Source: Hyphomicrobiales bacterium (lineage in GTDB: Bacteria > Pseudomonadota > Alphaproteobacteria > Rhizobiales > Beijerinckiaceae). From it: 6,426 nucleotides of DNA. The position numbers were made by a program, and so were the translations under genes. The stretch lies in NCBI GenBank assembly GCA_028290125.1, contig JAQGKM010000100.1, forward strand, positions 1-6,426. Direction: 5' to 3'. Below, piece by piece: positions 1-6,140 of this stretch. The notes below the pieces were generated by a model that was given only the letters and a program-made list of their open reading frames with translations, was not told the origin of the DNA and did not search any database. Position 1 is the stretch's first letter, and each line of letters opens with the position of its first letter.

Positions 1-87
1 CACGATCAGCAGGATGAGCGTGGTGAGCGCCGCCAGCTCGATGGTCAGGCGAACCGCGATCCAGACGTCGGCGGGGAGGTTCGGCAC
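1..87 (-). CDS. modB: Molybdate ABC transporter permease ModB (N-terminal part only)
   Basis: This is the inner-membrane channel subunit that passes molybdate from ModA into the cytoplasm. Only 29 codons lie in the window; the gene continues past the left edge. The visible protein starts (V/M)PNLPADVWIAVRLTIELA and enters a first hydrophobic segment at about residue 14 (LTIELAALTTLILLIV), which fits the N-terminus of ModB-type permeases. I chose the GTG at 87-85 because the same frame is closed upstream by the modA stop codon (96-94) and no ATG lies between. Only 6 bases separate the two genes, so they are co-transcribed and probably translationally coupled. A weak GGAAG ribosome site overlaps the end of modA. 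The assignment rests on the short N-terminus plus the position after modE and modA. Confidence 0.82.
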   Translation of the reverse strand, partial: MPNLPADVWIAVRLTIELAALTTLILLIV

Positions 88-93
88 GTTCGA

Positions 94-855
94 CTAGCTT
101 CCGGTGTCGCTGGCGTAGCCGAACCTCTGGACGATGGCCTTGACGTCCGGCGATTTCAGAAAGGCCATGAAGGCGACCGCAGCCTCGCTGGTTTCGGCCC
201 TCTTCAGAAGAACGGCGTCCTGCCGGATCGGCGTGTAGAGCGCCTGCGGCACCATCCAGCGCGAGCCGCTCTCGTTGCCGGCGAGCTGCGAGGCCGCGAT
301 GAAGCCGAGCTCCGCATTGCCGCTGTCGATGAACTGGAACGCCTGCGCGATGCTGTTGCCCTGCACGATCTTCGGCTGAATTTTCTCGTAGATCCCGACC
401 GACTTCATCGCCTCGATCGCCGCCGCGCCATAGGGCGCCGCGGTCGGGTTGGCGATCGAGATCTTGTTATAGGTCGCGGCTTTCAGCGTGTCCTCGCCCT
501 TCACGTATGCGGGCGTCCTGCTCCACAGCACGAGCTTGCCGATTGCGTAGGTGAAGCGGCTCGACGCGACGCCGCTGCCATCTTCTACCAGCTTCTTCGG
601 GCGCGCGTCGTCAGCCGACAGGAGAATCTGGAACGGCGCCTCCTGCGTGATCTGCGTGTAGAGCTGGCCCGACGACCCGAAGCTCAGAACGGCTTCATGG
701 CCGGTTTTCTGCCGGAATGCGGCGGCGATTTCCTTGGCCGCATCGGTGAAGTTCGCCGCCACCGCGACATGGGTCTGTCCGGCGACGGCCGGCGCTGCGG
801 CGAGCCCCAACGCGACGACGCCGACAGCTAACGAGAAACCCTTGAGACGCAGCAT
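94..855 (-). CDS. modA: Molybdate-binding periplasmic protein ModA
   Basis: This is the periplasmic solute-binding protein that captures molybdate (or tungstate) and delivers it to the ModBC transporter. The 253-residue product matches the usual family length. It opens with a signal peptide: MLRLKG, a hydrophobic core to about residue 22, and a likely cleavage after the AVA at residues 23-25. The mature part begins with the family-typical HVAVAANFTDAAKEI (29-43), followed by the ligand-loop motif FGSSGQLYTQI (59-69), the segment ANPTAAPYGAAA (135-146) and QGNSIAQAF (165-173). The ATG at 855 is preferred over longer in-frame starts because it places the signal peptide at the N-terminus and has an AAAGGA ribosome site 8 bases upstream (869-864); an upstream extension would lie inside modE and be Arg-rich nonsense. 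It starts 17 bases after modE stops and ends 6 bases before modB. Confidence 0.95.
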   Translation of the reverse strand: MLRLKGFSLAVGVVALGLAAAPAVAGQTHVAVAANFTDAAKEIAAAFRQKTGHEAVLSFGSSGQLYTQITQEAPFQILLSADDARPKKLVEDGSGVASSRFTYAIGKLVLWSRTPAYVKGEDTLKAATYNKISIANPTAAPYGAAAIEAMKSVGIYEKIQPKIVQGNSIAQAFQFIDSGNAELGFIAASQLAGNESGSRWMVPQALYTPIRQDAVLLKRAETSEAAVAFMAFLKSPDVKAIVQRFGYASDTGS

Positions 856-872
856 CCAACGGGTCCTTTCGA

Positions 873-1664
873 TCAGTCTATGGCGAGAATGACGTGGGAG
901 GCGTCGAAGATCGCGCAGGCTTTCAGGCCCGGCGCGAGGCCGAGATCGCGGGCGCTTCCGGCCGTGATGGTCGCCGTGAGTGTCTTGCCGCCGCCGATGT
1001 CGAGCGTGACTTCGGCGTTGACCGCGGTCGTCTCGCAGCGGCTGACGACTCCCGGCAGGCAATTGCGGGCGGAGACGGCGGGCGGATTTTCGCCGGGCGA
1101 AATCATGACGAAGGACGCCTTGATGAGCACGATGGCGCCGCGCCCGACCACGAGTCCGAGATCGCGCAGGCTGCCCGCCGTCACGAGCGCATGGATGGTC
1201 GTCTCGGCCGACACCGCGATGGCGATTTCCGCCGTGAGGTCATCCGAGACGATGTCGACGACGGTCCCCCGCAGGGCGTTGCGCGCGCTCGTCTTCATCA
1301 GCAATCCCGAAATGAGGTTGAGTGGCGTCACCCCGGTGCCCGCGAGGTCCGGCTCCAGCGCCCGCAGGACGCGCGCCATTTCGGCTTCCATGCGGTGGTA
1401 GGCCTCGATGACCCGCAGGCCGGTGTCCGTCAGAGCGGCGCCGCCGCCAGCCTTGCCGCCCGCACGTTTGAGCAGCAGCGGCTGGCCGAAGAGATTGGCC
1501 ATCGCGTCGAGCCCGTCCCAGGCGGCCTTGTAGGTGAGGCCGACCGCCTTGGCTCCCGCCGTGATGCTGCCCTCGCGCGCCACCGCCTCGAGCAGCCGGA
1601 TCCGGTCACGCCCGACATTGGGCGTGTCCGCACTGGTGAGAGTGACGAGGGCTTCGATGGTCAC
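873..1664 (-). CDS. modE: Molybdate-responsive transcriptional regulator ModE (HTH plus two Mop domains)
   Basis: This is a cytoplasmic molybdate sensor; in the ModE family, molybdate-bound dimers bind Mo-box operators and repress the uptake genes. The 263 residues equal the full-length family size. The winged helix-turn-helix spans about residues 20-105 with the hallmark GSITAGAKAVGLTYKAAWD (32-50) and the glycine-rich wing RAGGKAGGGAALTDTG (67-82). Two tandem Mop/TOBE domains follow at about 123-189 and 196-262, each with the oxyanion motif: SARNALRGTV (126-135) and SARNCLPGVV (198-207). The start is a GTG with no good ribosome site, 16 bases downstream of the proposed Mo-box; the N-terminus aligns well with E. 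coli ModE as I remember it, so I keep it. It is the first gene of modEAB. Its position right after a Mo-box suggests autoregulation. Confidence 0.96.
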   Translation of the reverse strand: MTIEALVTLTSADTPNVGRDRIRLLEAVAREGSITAGAKAVGLTYKAAWDGLDAMANLFGQPLLLKRAGGKAGGGAALTDTGLRVIEAYHRMEAEMARVLRALEPDLAGTGVTPLNLISGLLMKTSARNALRGTVVDIVSDDLTAEIAIAVSAETTIHALVTAGSLRDLGLVVGRGAIVLIKASFVMISPGENPPAVSARNCLPGVVSRCETTAVNAEVTLDIGGGKTLTATITAGSARDLGLAPGLKACAIFDASHVILAID

Positions 1665-1680
1665 GGTTGGGCTCGCGGAC

Positions 1681-1706
1681 GTCGTATAATCAATCTATAT
1701 AACGAC
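1681..1706. promoter_or_regulatory. Putative ModE operator (Mo-box) of the modEAB operon
   Basis: A 26-base AT-rich imperfect palindrome stands out sharply in GC-rich surroundings. On the plus strand the right arm is TATATAACGAC (1696-1706) and the left arm is GTCGTATAAT (1681-1690). The outer five bases of each arm (GTCGT / ACGAC) are perfectly symmetric; the left arm looks like GTCGTTATA with one T missing, which disturbs the inner symmetry. CGTTATATA-type half-sites are the known ModE recognition pattern. The site ends 16 bases before the modE start codon, and its AT-rich core can also supply the -10 element on the minus strand (TATAGA or TTATAC), so bound ModE would block the promoter. 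The match to the consensus is from memory; exact spacing relative to it was not verified. Confidence 0.75.
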
Positions 1707-1746
1707 GGTCCGGCCTGTCGGGGAAGCAAAATTTTGACGGCTGTCC

Positions 1747-2802
1747 TCAGACGGCTCTTGCCACGGCCGGGAAAATCCAGCGGCCAATCCGCTCGCCAAG
1801 CCGACGCGCGAAGGAGGCGGCGGCGAAGAACCACGCCACCAGCGTGAAAAGCCATCCCGCGAGCGTCAGGCTCAGGGAGCCGGCCAGCAGGACGCCGCGT
1901 CCGAGCACCTTCAGCACCGCGCGCGTCTTCGAGCCCTTCGCGGCCGCAAGGCGCGCGCCGGCGCGCACCTCCGCGCTGCTCGCCGCGAGCGAGAGAACGT
2001 CCTGCGCGCCGCGCGCGCCGGCGCGCGTGTAGATCGTCGAGACATCGGCGCCGACCTGACGCAGCTCCGTCATGGCGGCGGGACGCAACAGTCGCGCGCT
2101 GGAATTCCGGGCCGCCGTAAATTCGAGACGACCGACCGATGCGAGGCTCGCTTTCAGCGCATCGCGATCGAGCGCTTCGCCCGCCACAAGCGCGAGCCGG
2201 CGCGCGAGCGGCTGCGACAACCGCCCCGTTTTCTGCAGCGCCTTGGTGAGAGACAGGCCGCTGCGCGCCGGCATGGCCGCGCCAAGCGTGCTCCACGTCG
2301 CGGCCGTGATCGCGAGTCCGGCCGCGGCGAGGCCGAGCACAAGGGTGTCGGTCTCCTGCCCCTGCATCCACTTGCCGCCCTCGCGCGCGAGATCGCGCAG
2401 GTCGCCGTAGCCGGACAGGTCGGCGGCTATGGCGCCCGACATCGCCATTCCGGAGCGCGTTTCGTTCTGGGTGAAGCCGTCGCGGAAATCACGCGCCGCA
2501 CGGCCCCAGGTGTCGGCGCGCATCTTCTCCAGCCGCTCGGTCTGCTCGCCGGACAGGACGAGCCCGCGCTCCTGCGCGAGCGCCACGAAACTCTCGGCAA
2601 GTTCGAGGTCGCCGGCTTGCAGGGCCGCATCGATCTCGCGCGCAGCAAGCTCGGGCGTGAGGCTGCGCTCGAGTCCGAGATCCGCCCGCGCAACAGGATC
2701 TTCAATCGCCCGCGCCTGCAGGTAAGCCGTGTGCAATGACCCCACGAGCGCGGCGGCGCAGACAGCGACCGTGACGAAGTGGAGTGTGACCGGCAAGCGC
2801 AT
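1747..2802 (-). CDS. Unknown membrane protein with three predicted hydrophobic segments
   Basis: I do not recognise this 351-residue protein. It has an N-terminal hydrophobic segment (about 8-27, which could be a signal anchor), a charged, mostly helical region rich in Ala, Glu and Arg (about 30-150), a second hydrophobic segment (about 153-175), another Ala/Arg-rich stretch (about 180-295) and a strong C-terminal hydrophobic region (about 302-330, ending WLFTLVAWFFAAASF). The tail is basic. No catalytic motif is evident. The pentapeptide RAGAR occurs twice, exactly 20 residues apart (260-264 and 280-284). Coding is supported by a long open frame with sensible hydrophobic segments and alphaproteobacterial codon bias; frames on the opposite strand are Arg/Ser/Pro-rich nonsense. 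The ATG at 2802 has no strong ribosome site. It lies between phoH (81-base gap with a hairpin) and modE (82-base gap with a Mo-box), so it is probably transcribed on its own. Confidence 0.8.
   Translation of the reverse strand: MRLPVTLHFVTVAVCAAALVGSLHTAYLQARAIEDPVARADLGLERSLTPELAAREIDAALQAGDLELAESFVALAQERGLVLSGEQTERLEKMRADTWGRAARDFRDGFTQNETRSGMAMSGAIAADLSGYGDLRDLAREGGKWMQGQETDTLVLGLAAAGLAITAATWSTLGAAMPARSGLSLTKALQKTGRLSQPLARRLALVAGEALDRDALKASLASVGRLEFTAARNSSARLLRPAAMTELRQVGADVSTIYTRAGARGAQDVLSLAASSAEVRAGARLAAAKGSKTRAVLKVLGRGVLLAGSLSLTLAGWLFTLVAWFFAAASFARRLGERIGRWIFPAVARAV
1951..2026. repeat. Two identical GC-only palindromic 16-mers 60 bases apart
   Basis: The 16-mer gcgcgcgccggcgcgc occurs at 1951-1966 and again at 2011-2026, with starts exactly 60 bases apart. 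Each contains a perfect 14-base palindrome (1953-1966 and 2013-2026); the second extends to 16 bases (2012-2027). Both lie inside the unknown membrane-protein gene and encode the repeated peptide RAGAR in the same frame. The exact codon-level identity could reflect a small internal duplication or simply the compositional bias of Ala/Arg/Gly codons in a GC-rich genome. The flanking bases differ, which favours the second explanation. Confidence 0.6.
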
Positions 2803-2836
2803 GCTGTCGATATGGGTTGCCGGTTTGGCGAAGGTA

Positions 2837-2869
2837 AGGCTGCGGCCGGAAAAGATCAGGCCGCAGCCT
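2837..2869 (-). terminator. Strong GC hairpin after phoH, probable transcription terminator
   Basis: A perfect 11-base inverted repeat (stem GGCTGCGGCC at 2838-2847 pairing with GGCCGCAGCC at 2859-2868, extended by an A-T pair at 2837/2869) encloses an 11-base loop. It begins 15 bases beyond the phoH stop codon in the direction of phoH transcription. On the minus strand the stem is followed by TTACCTTCGCC, a broken T-tract, so it resembles an imperfect intrinsic terminator. It could alternatively work as a 3'-end stabilising hairpin with some read-through into the membrane-protein gene. No gene is transcribed towards it from the plus strand. Confidence 0.65.
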
Positions 2870-2883
2870 CGCGGGTCAGCGGA

Positions 2884-3651
2884 TCACTCCGCCGCCATTC
2901 TCACCGCCTCGTGCTCCGCAAAGGCGCGCACCCACATGGCGCAGGCGCCGGAGCGCACGACGTCGTCGACCGTGAATTCGACGATCGGCACGGGCAGTTC
3001 CTGCGAGCGCACCATGTCGATGGCGGTGCGCAAGCCCGAGCTGCGATCGAGATCGCATTGCGCGACATCGCCATTCACGACGGTGACGCAATTCTCGCCG
3101 ATGCGCGTCAGGAACATCTTCATTTCCTGCGGCGTCGCGTTCTGCGCTTCGTCGAGGAGCACGAAAGAATCCTTCCACGAGCGGCCGCGCATGACTTCGA
3201 ACGGCGCGACTTCGATGTCGCCGTTCTTCACCGCGAGATCGAAGACGGCGGCGCCGAGGCGCTCGCGCATGGCGTCCGTCACCGGCACGGCCCAGGGCGC
3301 GAACTTCTGTTCGAGCGTGCCGGGGAAGAAGCCGAGAGAGCGGCCGCACGGCACGTTGGGGCGCGTCAGGATGATGCGCGTGACGACGCCGGAGCGGAAC
3401 AGATCGGCGGCGTAGGTCGCCGCGAGATAGGTCTTGCCGGTGCCTGCCGGCCCGAGCACGAAGACCTGCTCGGCGGTGCGCAGATGGTTGAGGTATTCCG
3501 CCTGCTTCGCATTCATCGCCGCAATCGGCGGCGGGATGCGCTCACTTCGAAACTTCTGTTTCCTGTTCAGCTGGATGACCGTTGCGTCCTCGATGTCCCG
3601 ATGACGCCGCTTGCTCTTCAACATGCTTTTGGCCATGCAAGAAGACCCCAT
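2884..3651 (-). CDS. PhoH-family P-loop ATPase
   Basis: This is a cytoplasmic ATP-binding protein of the PhoH family, which is related to the ATPase half of superfamily 1 helicases; the physiological role of the family is poorly defined (phosphate-starvation induction in E. coli PhoH, proposed RNA-related roles elsewhere). The 255-residue product carries Walker A GPAGTGKT (67-74), the family-specific RPNVPCGRSLGFFPG (97-111), Walker B FVLLDEAQN (163-171) and the sensor-like GDVAQCDLD (194-202) followed by SGL. The N-terminal 35 residues are basic (KSKRRHRD). The length fits the short, single-domain type; there is no KH or PIN extension. I use the first ATG (3651); ATGs at 3636 (MAKSMLK) and 3624 are possible, and none has a clear ribosome site. 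It does not sit in the common phoH-ybeY-corC arrangement, so it is likely the stand-alone paralogue. Confidence 0.93.
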   Translation of the reverse strand: MGSSCMAKSMLKSKRRHRDIEDATVIQLNRKQKFRSERIPPPIAAMNAKQAEYLNHLRTAEQVFVLGPAGTGKTYLAATYAADLFRSGVVTRIILTRPNVPCGRSLGFFPGTLEQKFAPWAVPVTDAMRERLGAAVFDLAVKNGDIEVAPFEVMRGRSWKDSFVLLDEAQNATPQEMKMFLTRIGENCVTVVNGDVAQCDLDRSSGLRTAIDMVRSQELPVPIVEFTVDDVVRSGACAMWVRAFAEHEAVRMAAE

Positions 3652-4009
3652 GCTTCGCGAGCCGGTCGGACCATCCGCCAGCTCCTGCGATTCGACAAAC
3701 TGGGAAAGCTCGCTGCGTGGCGCTCGTCGGTGAGAAGTCCTGGGTCAACCGATCCGTCATGAGGCCCGCAAGGCAGACGCGAGAGATGTCATCATGAGGC
3801 GTGATTCTCGTGACGATTTCAATACGCAGCGTGCGGTGCAGCGCGCAGAAAGACTTGCTGTTGCTGCAGAACGACGATGAGCCCGCTGCTCGCCTCAAGA
3901 GCAGGCGCCCGGAGATCGCTTTGCGTGCATTTGCATCGATCCGAAGCGTCACATAGGCTTCAGGCCTGACACGCTGGCGAAAAGCCGGCGGCTTACGGGA
4001 GGAACTTCG
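3652..4009. other. 358-base intergenic region between divergent phoH and esterase genes
   Basis: This stretch must hold the promoters of phoH (minus) and the esterase (plus). No reading frame in it looks like a conserved protein. A 28-codon frame at 3794-3880 (plus, ATG) encodes a charged Arg/Ala/Glu-rich peptide with only a weak GAGAG upstream; I do not call it a gene. For the esterase, a poor sigma-70-like pair is possible (TTGCAT at 3931-3936, TAGGCT at 3954-3959, 17-base spacer). A small hairpin (AAGCC at 3982-3986 pairing with GGCTT at 3990-3994) ends 3 bases before the excellent ribosome site GGGAGGAA (3997-4004). No tRNA, rRNA, repeat array or clear terminator was seen. Confidence 0.5.
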
Positions 4010-5203
4010 ATGCGGCTTGCCCTGCTCACGCGCGCTGTTGCGCCATTCGACAAACCCGCGCGCCTGTGCGCCGGCGCCCTTGGCCTCGCCGCCTTGATGG
4101 CAAGCGTCGCGCCCGCAGCCGCGCAGGCGCCCGCCAGGCCGCCGCTGTCGATCGCCGATCAGGGCTATCTCTACGTCGGCGGCCAGTATCAGACGACGAA
4201 GGACGGGCAGATCCGCACCGGACAGATGTTCGTGCAATACCAGATTCCGGCCGAGAAGAAGCACCCCTACCCGATCGTCATGATCCATGGCGGCGGTCAG
4301 ACCGGCACGAACTTCCTGCAAACGCCGGACGGTCGCGAAGGCTGGGCGACATGGTTCCTGCGCCAGGGCTACAGCGTCTACGTCATCGACCAGTCGGCAC
4401 GTGGCCGCTCGGGCTATTTCACCGACGTCTATGGCGCGACGCGACGTCCCTCGACAAAGGCCATGTCGGACCGCTTCACGAGTCCCAAGGACTCCAACCT
4501 CTATCCGCAGGCGAAATTCCACACGCAATGGCCGGGCACGGGCCGCGCCGGCGATCCGGTGTTCGACGAGTTCTTCGCCTCCCAGGTGGAGGACATCGCG
4601 GACGTCTCGGCGATCGAACGGTTGAACCGCGAGGCCGGCGCGGCGCTGCTCGACCGCATTGGCCCGTCAATCCTGCTCGCGCATTCGCAAGGCGGTCCGC
4701 TTGGCTGGACTATCGCCAACGACCGCCCCGACAAGGTGCGCGGCCTCATCGCCATCGAGCCGAACGGGCCGACGTTTTACGACAACCAGGTGATCGGCGC
4801 GCCCGACTGGTTCAAGGACGGCGCCATCGCCCGCGCGCATGGCATCACGCGCACAGAACTGACGTTCGATCCGCCGCTGAAATCGCCCGACGATCTGAAG
4901 CCCCTGCGCGAAGAGAAGGCCGACAGGCCCGACCTCGTGCGCTGCTGGCAGCAGGCGGAGCCCGCGCGCAAGCTGACGAAGCTCGCCGGCATTCCGACGC
5001 TCATCCTGACGAGCGAAGCCTCGTACCACGCGCCCTACGACCATTGCACCGCGAAGTTCCTGACGCAGGCGGGCGTGAAGAACGACTTCGTGCGCCTGCC
5101 CGACATCGGCATTCACGGCAACGGCCACATGATGATGCTCGAGAAGAACAACCTCGACGTCGCCGCCGTGCTGGACGACTGGATCGGCAAGCACGTCAAG
5201 TAG
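4010..5203 (+). CDS. Secreted alpha/beta-hydrolase, Alcaligenes esterase 713-like
   Basis: This is a probable exported carboxylesterase of the alpha/beta-hydrolase fold; the natural substrate is unknown. The 397-residue product starts with a signal peptide (basic n-region of about 19 residues, hydrophobic core about 20-37, likely cleavage after the AAAQA ending at 40). The mature protein has the oxyanion-side motif VMIHGGGQTG (90-99), the strand YSVYVIDQSARGRSG (121-135), the nucleophile elbow AHSQGG (224-229, Ser226), an acid candidate in IAIEPNGP (247-254, Glu250) and the C-terminal HGNGHMMM (369-376, catalytic His probably 373, possibly 369). This arrangement, with Glu after strand 6 rather than Asp after strand 7, and the ending HGNxHMMM...NNL..A...DWIG, match the Alcaligenes esterase 713 as I remember it. 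The ribosome site GGAGG (3998-4002) lies 7 bases from the ATG. It converges on lysR with no spacer between the stop codons. Confidence 0.92.
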   Translation: MRLALLTRAVAPFDKPARLCAGALGLAALMASVAPAAAQAPARPPLSIADQGYLYVGGQYQTTKDGQIRTGQMFVQYQIPAEKKHPYPIVMIHGGGQTGTNFLQTPDGREGWATWFLRQGYSVYVIDQSARGRSGYFTDVYGATRRPSTKAMSDRFTSPKDSNLYPQAKFHTQWPGTGRAGDPVFDEFFASQVEDIADVSAIERLNREAGAALLDRIGPSILLAHSQGGPLGWTIANDRPDKVRGLIAIEPNGPTFYDNQVIGAPDWFKDGAIARAHGITRTELTFDPPLKSPDDLKPLREEKADRPDLVRCWQQAEPARKLTKLAGIPTLILTSEASYHAPYDHCTAKFLTQAGVKNDFVRLPDIGIHGNGHMMMLEKNNLDVAAVLDDWIGKHVK

Positions 5204-6103
5204 TCAGGCCGGGTCCGGACTGAGGGCGGCGTAAAGCCGCTCGATCACGGCCTGCTTGCGCCGCGACAGCGCCTGCCGGTGCGTGTAGCCGGCAGCGCGC
5301 ACATGACGCGCGGGAAACAGCGGCAGGATCTGCAGATCCACGCCGTCCCGCGCGAGGTCCACCGCGGAGGCCGGCACGATGGCGACGCCCTGCGTGGCGC
5401 GCACGACGCTTTTCATCGTGTCGACATTGTCGACCGCCGCCAGAAAGCGCGGGCGCAAGGCCAGCGACGCAAACATGTCGGCGACCGCCTCGCCATAGCC
5501 GACCGACATTTCGCTCATGATGAAGGTCAGGCTGCCGGCGCGTGCAAGATCGAAGCGGTTCTTCACCACCGGCAGCTTCAGCGCCTTGGTGGCCAGCGCC
5601 ACCATCTCGATCTCTTCCATGCGCGTGACAGCAAGCCCCGAGGGCACGCGATCGGGCGGCACTTCGATCATGATGCCGAGGTCGAGCCGTTCCGCCTGCA
5701 GCTGATCGAAGATCACGCGCGTCGGCGCGGTGGTCACCTCGACATGCAGATCCGCCGGCAAGACACCCGCCGCGAACATGCGCGGCAGAAACAACGGCGC
5801 CAGTCCCGAGCCGATGCCGAGGCGAAAAGAATCCCGGCCGAGCCCCTTGAGACGCCGCGCCATGTCTTCGAGCCCGAGCACGTCGCTCGCCACGCGCTCG
5901 GCTTCGCCGAGAAACGTGCGCCCAAGCTCGGTCGTCTCGACGCCGCGACCGGTGCGGCGAAACAGCTCGAAGCCGATCTGCGCCTCGAGCGACTTCACCT
6001 GCTCGGAAATCGCCGATTGCGAAATGTTCAGCCGCTGCGAGGCGCGCGTGAAGCTGCGCTCGCGGGCGACCGTCAGGGCATAGCGGATCTGGCGAATTTC
6101 CAT
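5204..6103 (-). CDS. LysR-family transcriptional regulator
   Basis: This is a cytoplasmic DNA-binding regulator with the standard two-part architecture and length (299 residues). The N-terminal winged helix-turn-helix covers about 1-62, with SFTRASQRLNISQSAISEQV (17-36) as the recognition core and KSLEAQIGFELFRRTGRG (37-54) leading into the linker helix. The C-terminal periplasmic-binding-like effector domain starts near residue 92 (SFRLGIGSGLAPLFLP) and includes LDLGIMIE (140-147) and the late motif VVRATQGVAIVPAS (233-246). The inducer cannot be read from sequence. The ATG at 6103 has a weak AGG ribosome site and gives the canonical MEIRQIRYAL start. It is divergent from the hydantoinase gene and has a palindromic operator just upstream, so it probably regulates itself and that gene. 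Its TGA immediately follows the esterase TAG. Confidence 0.95.
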   Translation of the reverse strand: MEIRQIRYALTVARERSFTRASQRLNISQSAISEQVKSLEAQIGFELFRRTGRGVETTELGRTFLGEAERVASDVLGLEDMARRLKGLGRDSFRLGIGSGLAPLFLPRMFAAGVLPADLHVEVTTAPTRVIFDQLQAERLDLGIMIEVPPDRVPSGLAVTRMEEIEMVALATKALKLPVVKNRFDLARAGSLTFIMSEMSVGYGEAVADMFASLALRPRFLAAVDNVDTMKSVVRATQGVAIVPASAVDLARDGVDLQILPLFPARHVRAAGYTHRQALSRRKQAVIERLYAALSPDPA

Positions 6104-6114
6104 CGGCGGCCTGC

Positions 6115-6140
6115 TATCGGAAATCCCGATACTAGCATCG
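6115..6140. promoter_or_regulatory. LysR-type operator in the lysR/hydantoinase divergent promoter
   Basis: TATCGGAAATCCCGATA (6115-6131) is a perfect 6-base inverted repeat around a 5-base centre. It fits the LysR-family T-N11-A rule exactly (T6117, A6129, within ATC-N9-GAT). A second, near-perfect palindrome CGATACTAGCATCG (6127-6140, one mismatched pair) overlaps its right arm, as expected for adjacent recognition and activation half-sites. The operator begins 12 bases upstream of the lysR start codon, and a minus-strand -10-like TAGTAT (6134-6129) falls inside it, which suggests autorepression. No convincing -35 was found on either strand. Confidence 0.7.

Noticed and set aside
856..1062. 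N-terminal extension of modA into the modE gene (69 extra residues)
   Set aside because: The added residues are Arg-rich nonsense read out of frame within modE. The ATG at 855 has a ribosome site and begins a proper signal peptide.
1685..1690. Perfect TATAAT on the plus strand as a promoter
   Set aside because: No -35 element at proper spacing and no plus-strand gene downstream. It is better explained as part of the Mo-box.
2779..3762. A 327-codon plus-strand open frame opposite phoH
   Set aside because: It mirrors phoH codons, is rich in His, Arg and Ala, and has no domain signature, whereas phoH has all its ATPase motifs.
3794..3880. Small plus-strand frame of 28 codons beginning MRRDSRDDFNTQ
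   Set aside because: Its ribosome site is weak, it is very short, and there is no supporting context. It is recorded only in the note on the intergenic region.
3690..4055. Direct repeat attcgacaaac at 3690-3700 and 4045-4055
   Set aside because: An 11-base repeat is expected a few times by chance in a window this size. The flanks differ and nothing suggests an attachment site or insertion.
3542..4528. A 328-codon minus-strand open frame covering the phoH/esterase gap and the 5' half of the esterase
   Set aside because: It is antisense to the well-supported esterase and overlaps the start of phoH. Its translation is Arg/Ala-rich without motifs, as expected for a shadow frame in GC-rich DNA.
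5226..5240. Small hairpin GCGGC-GTAAA-GCCGC near the esterase/lysR junction as a shared terminator
   Set aside because: The stem is only five bases, lies inside the lysR coding region and has no T-tract on either side.
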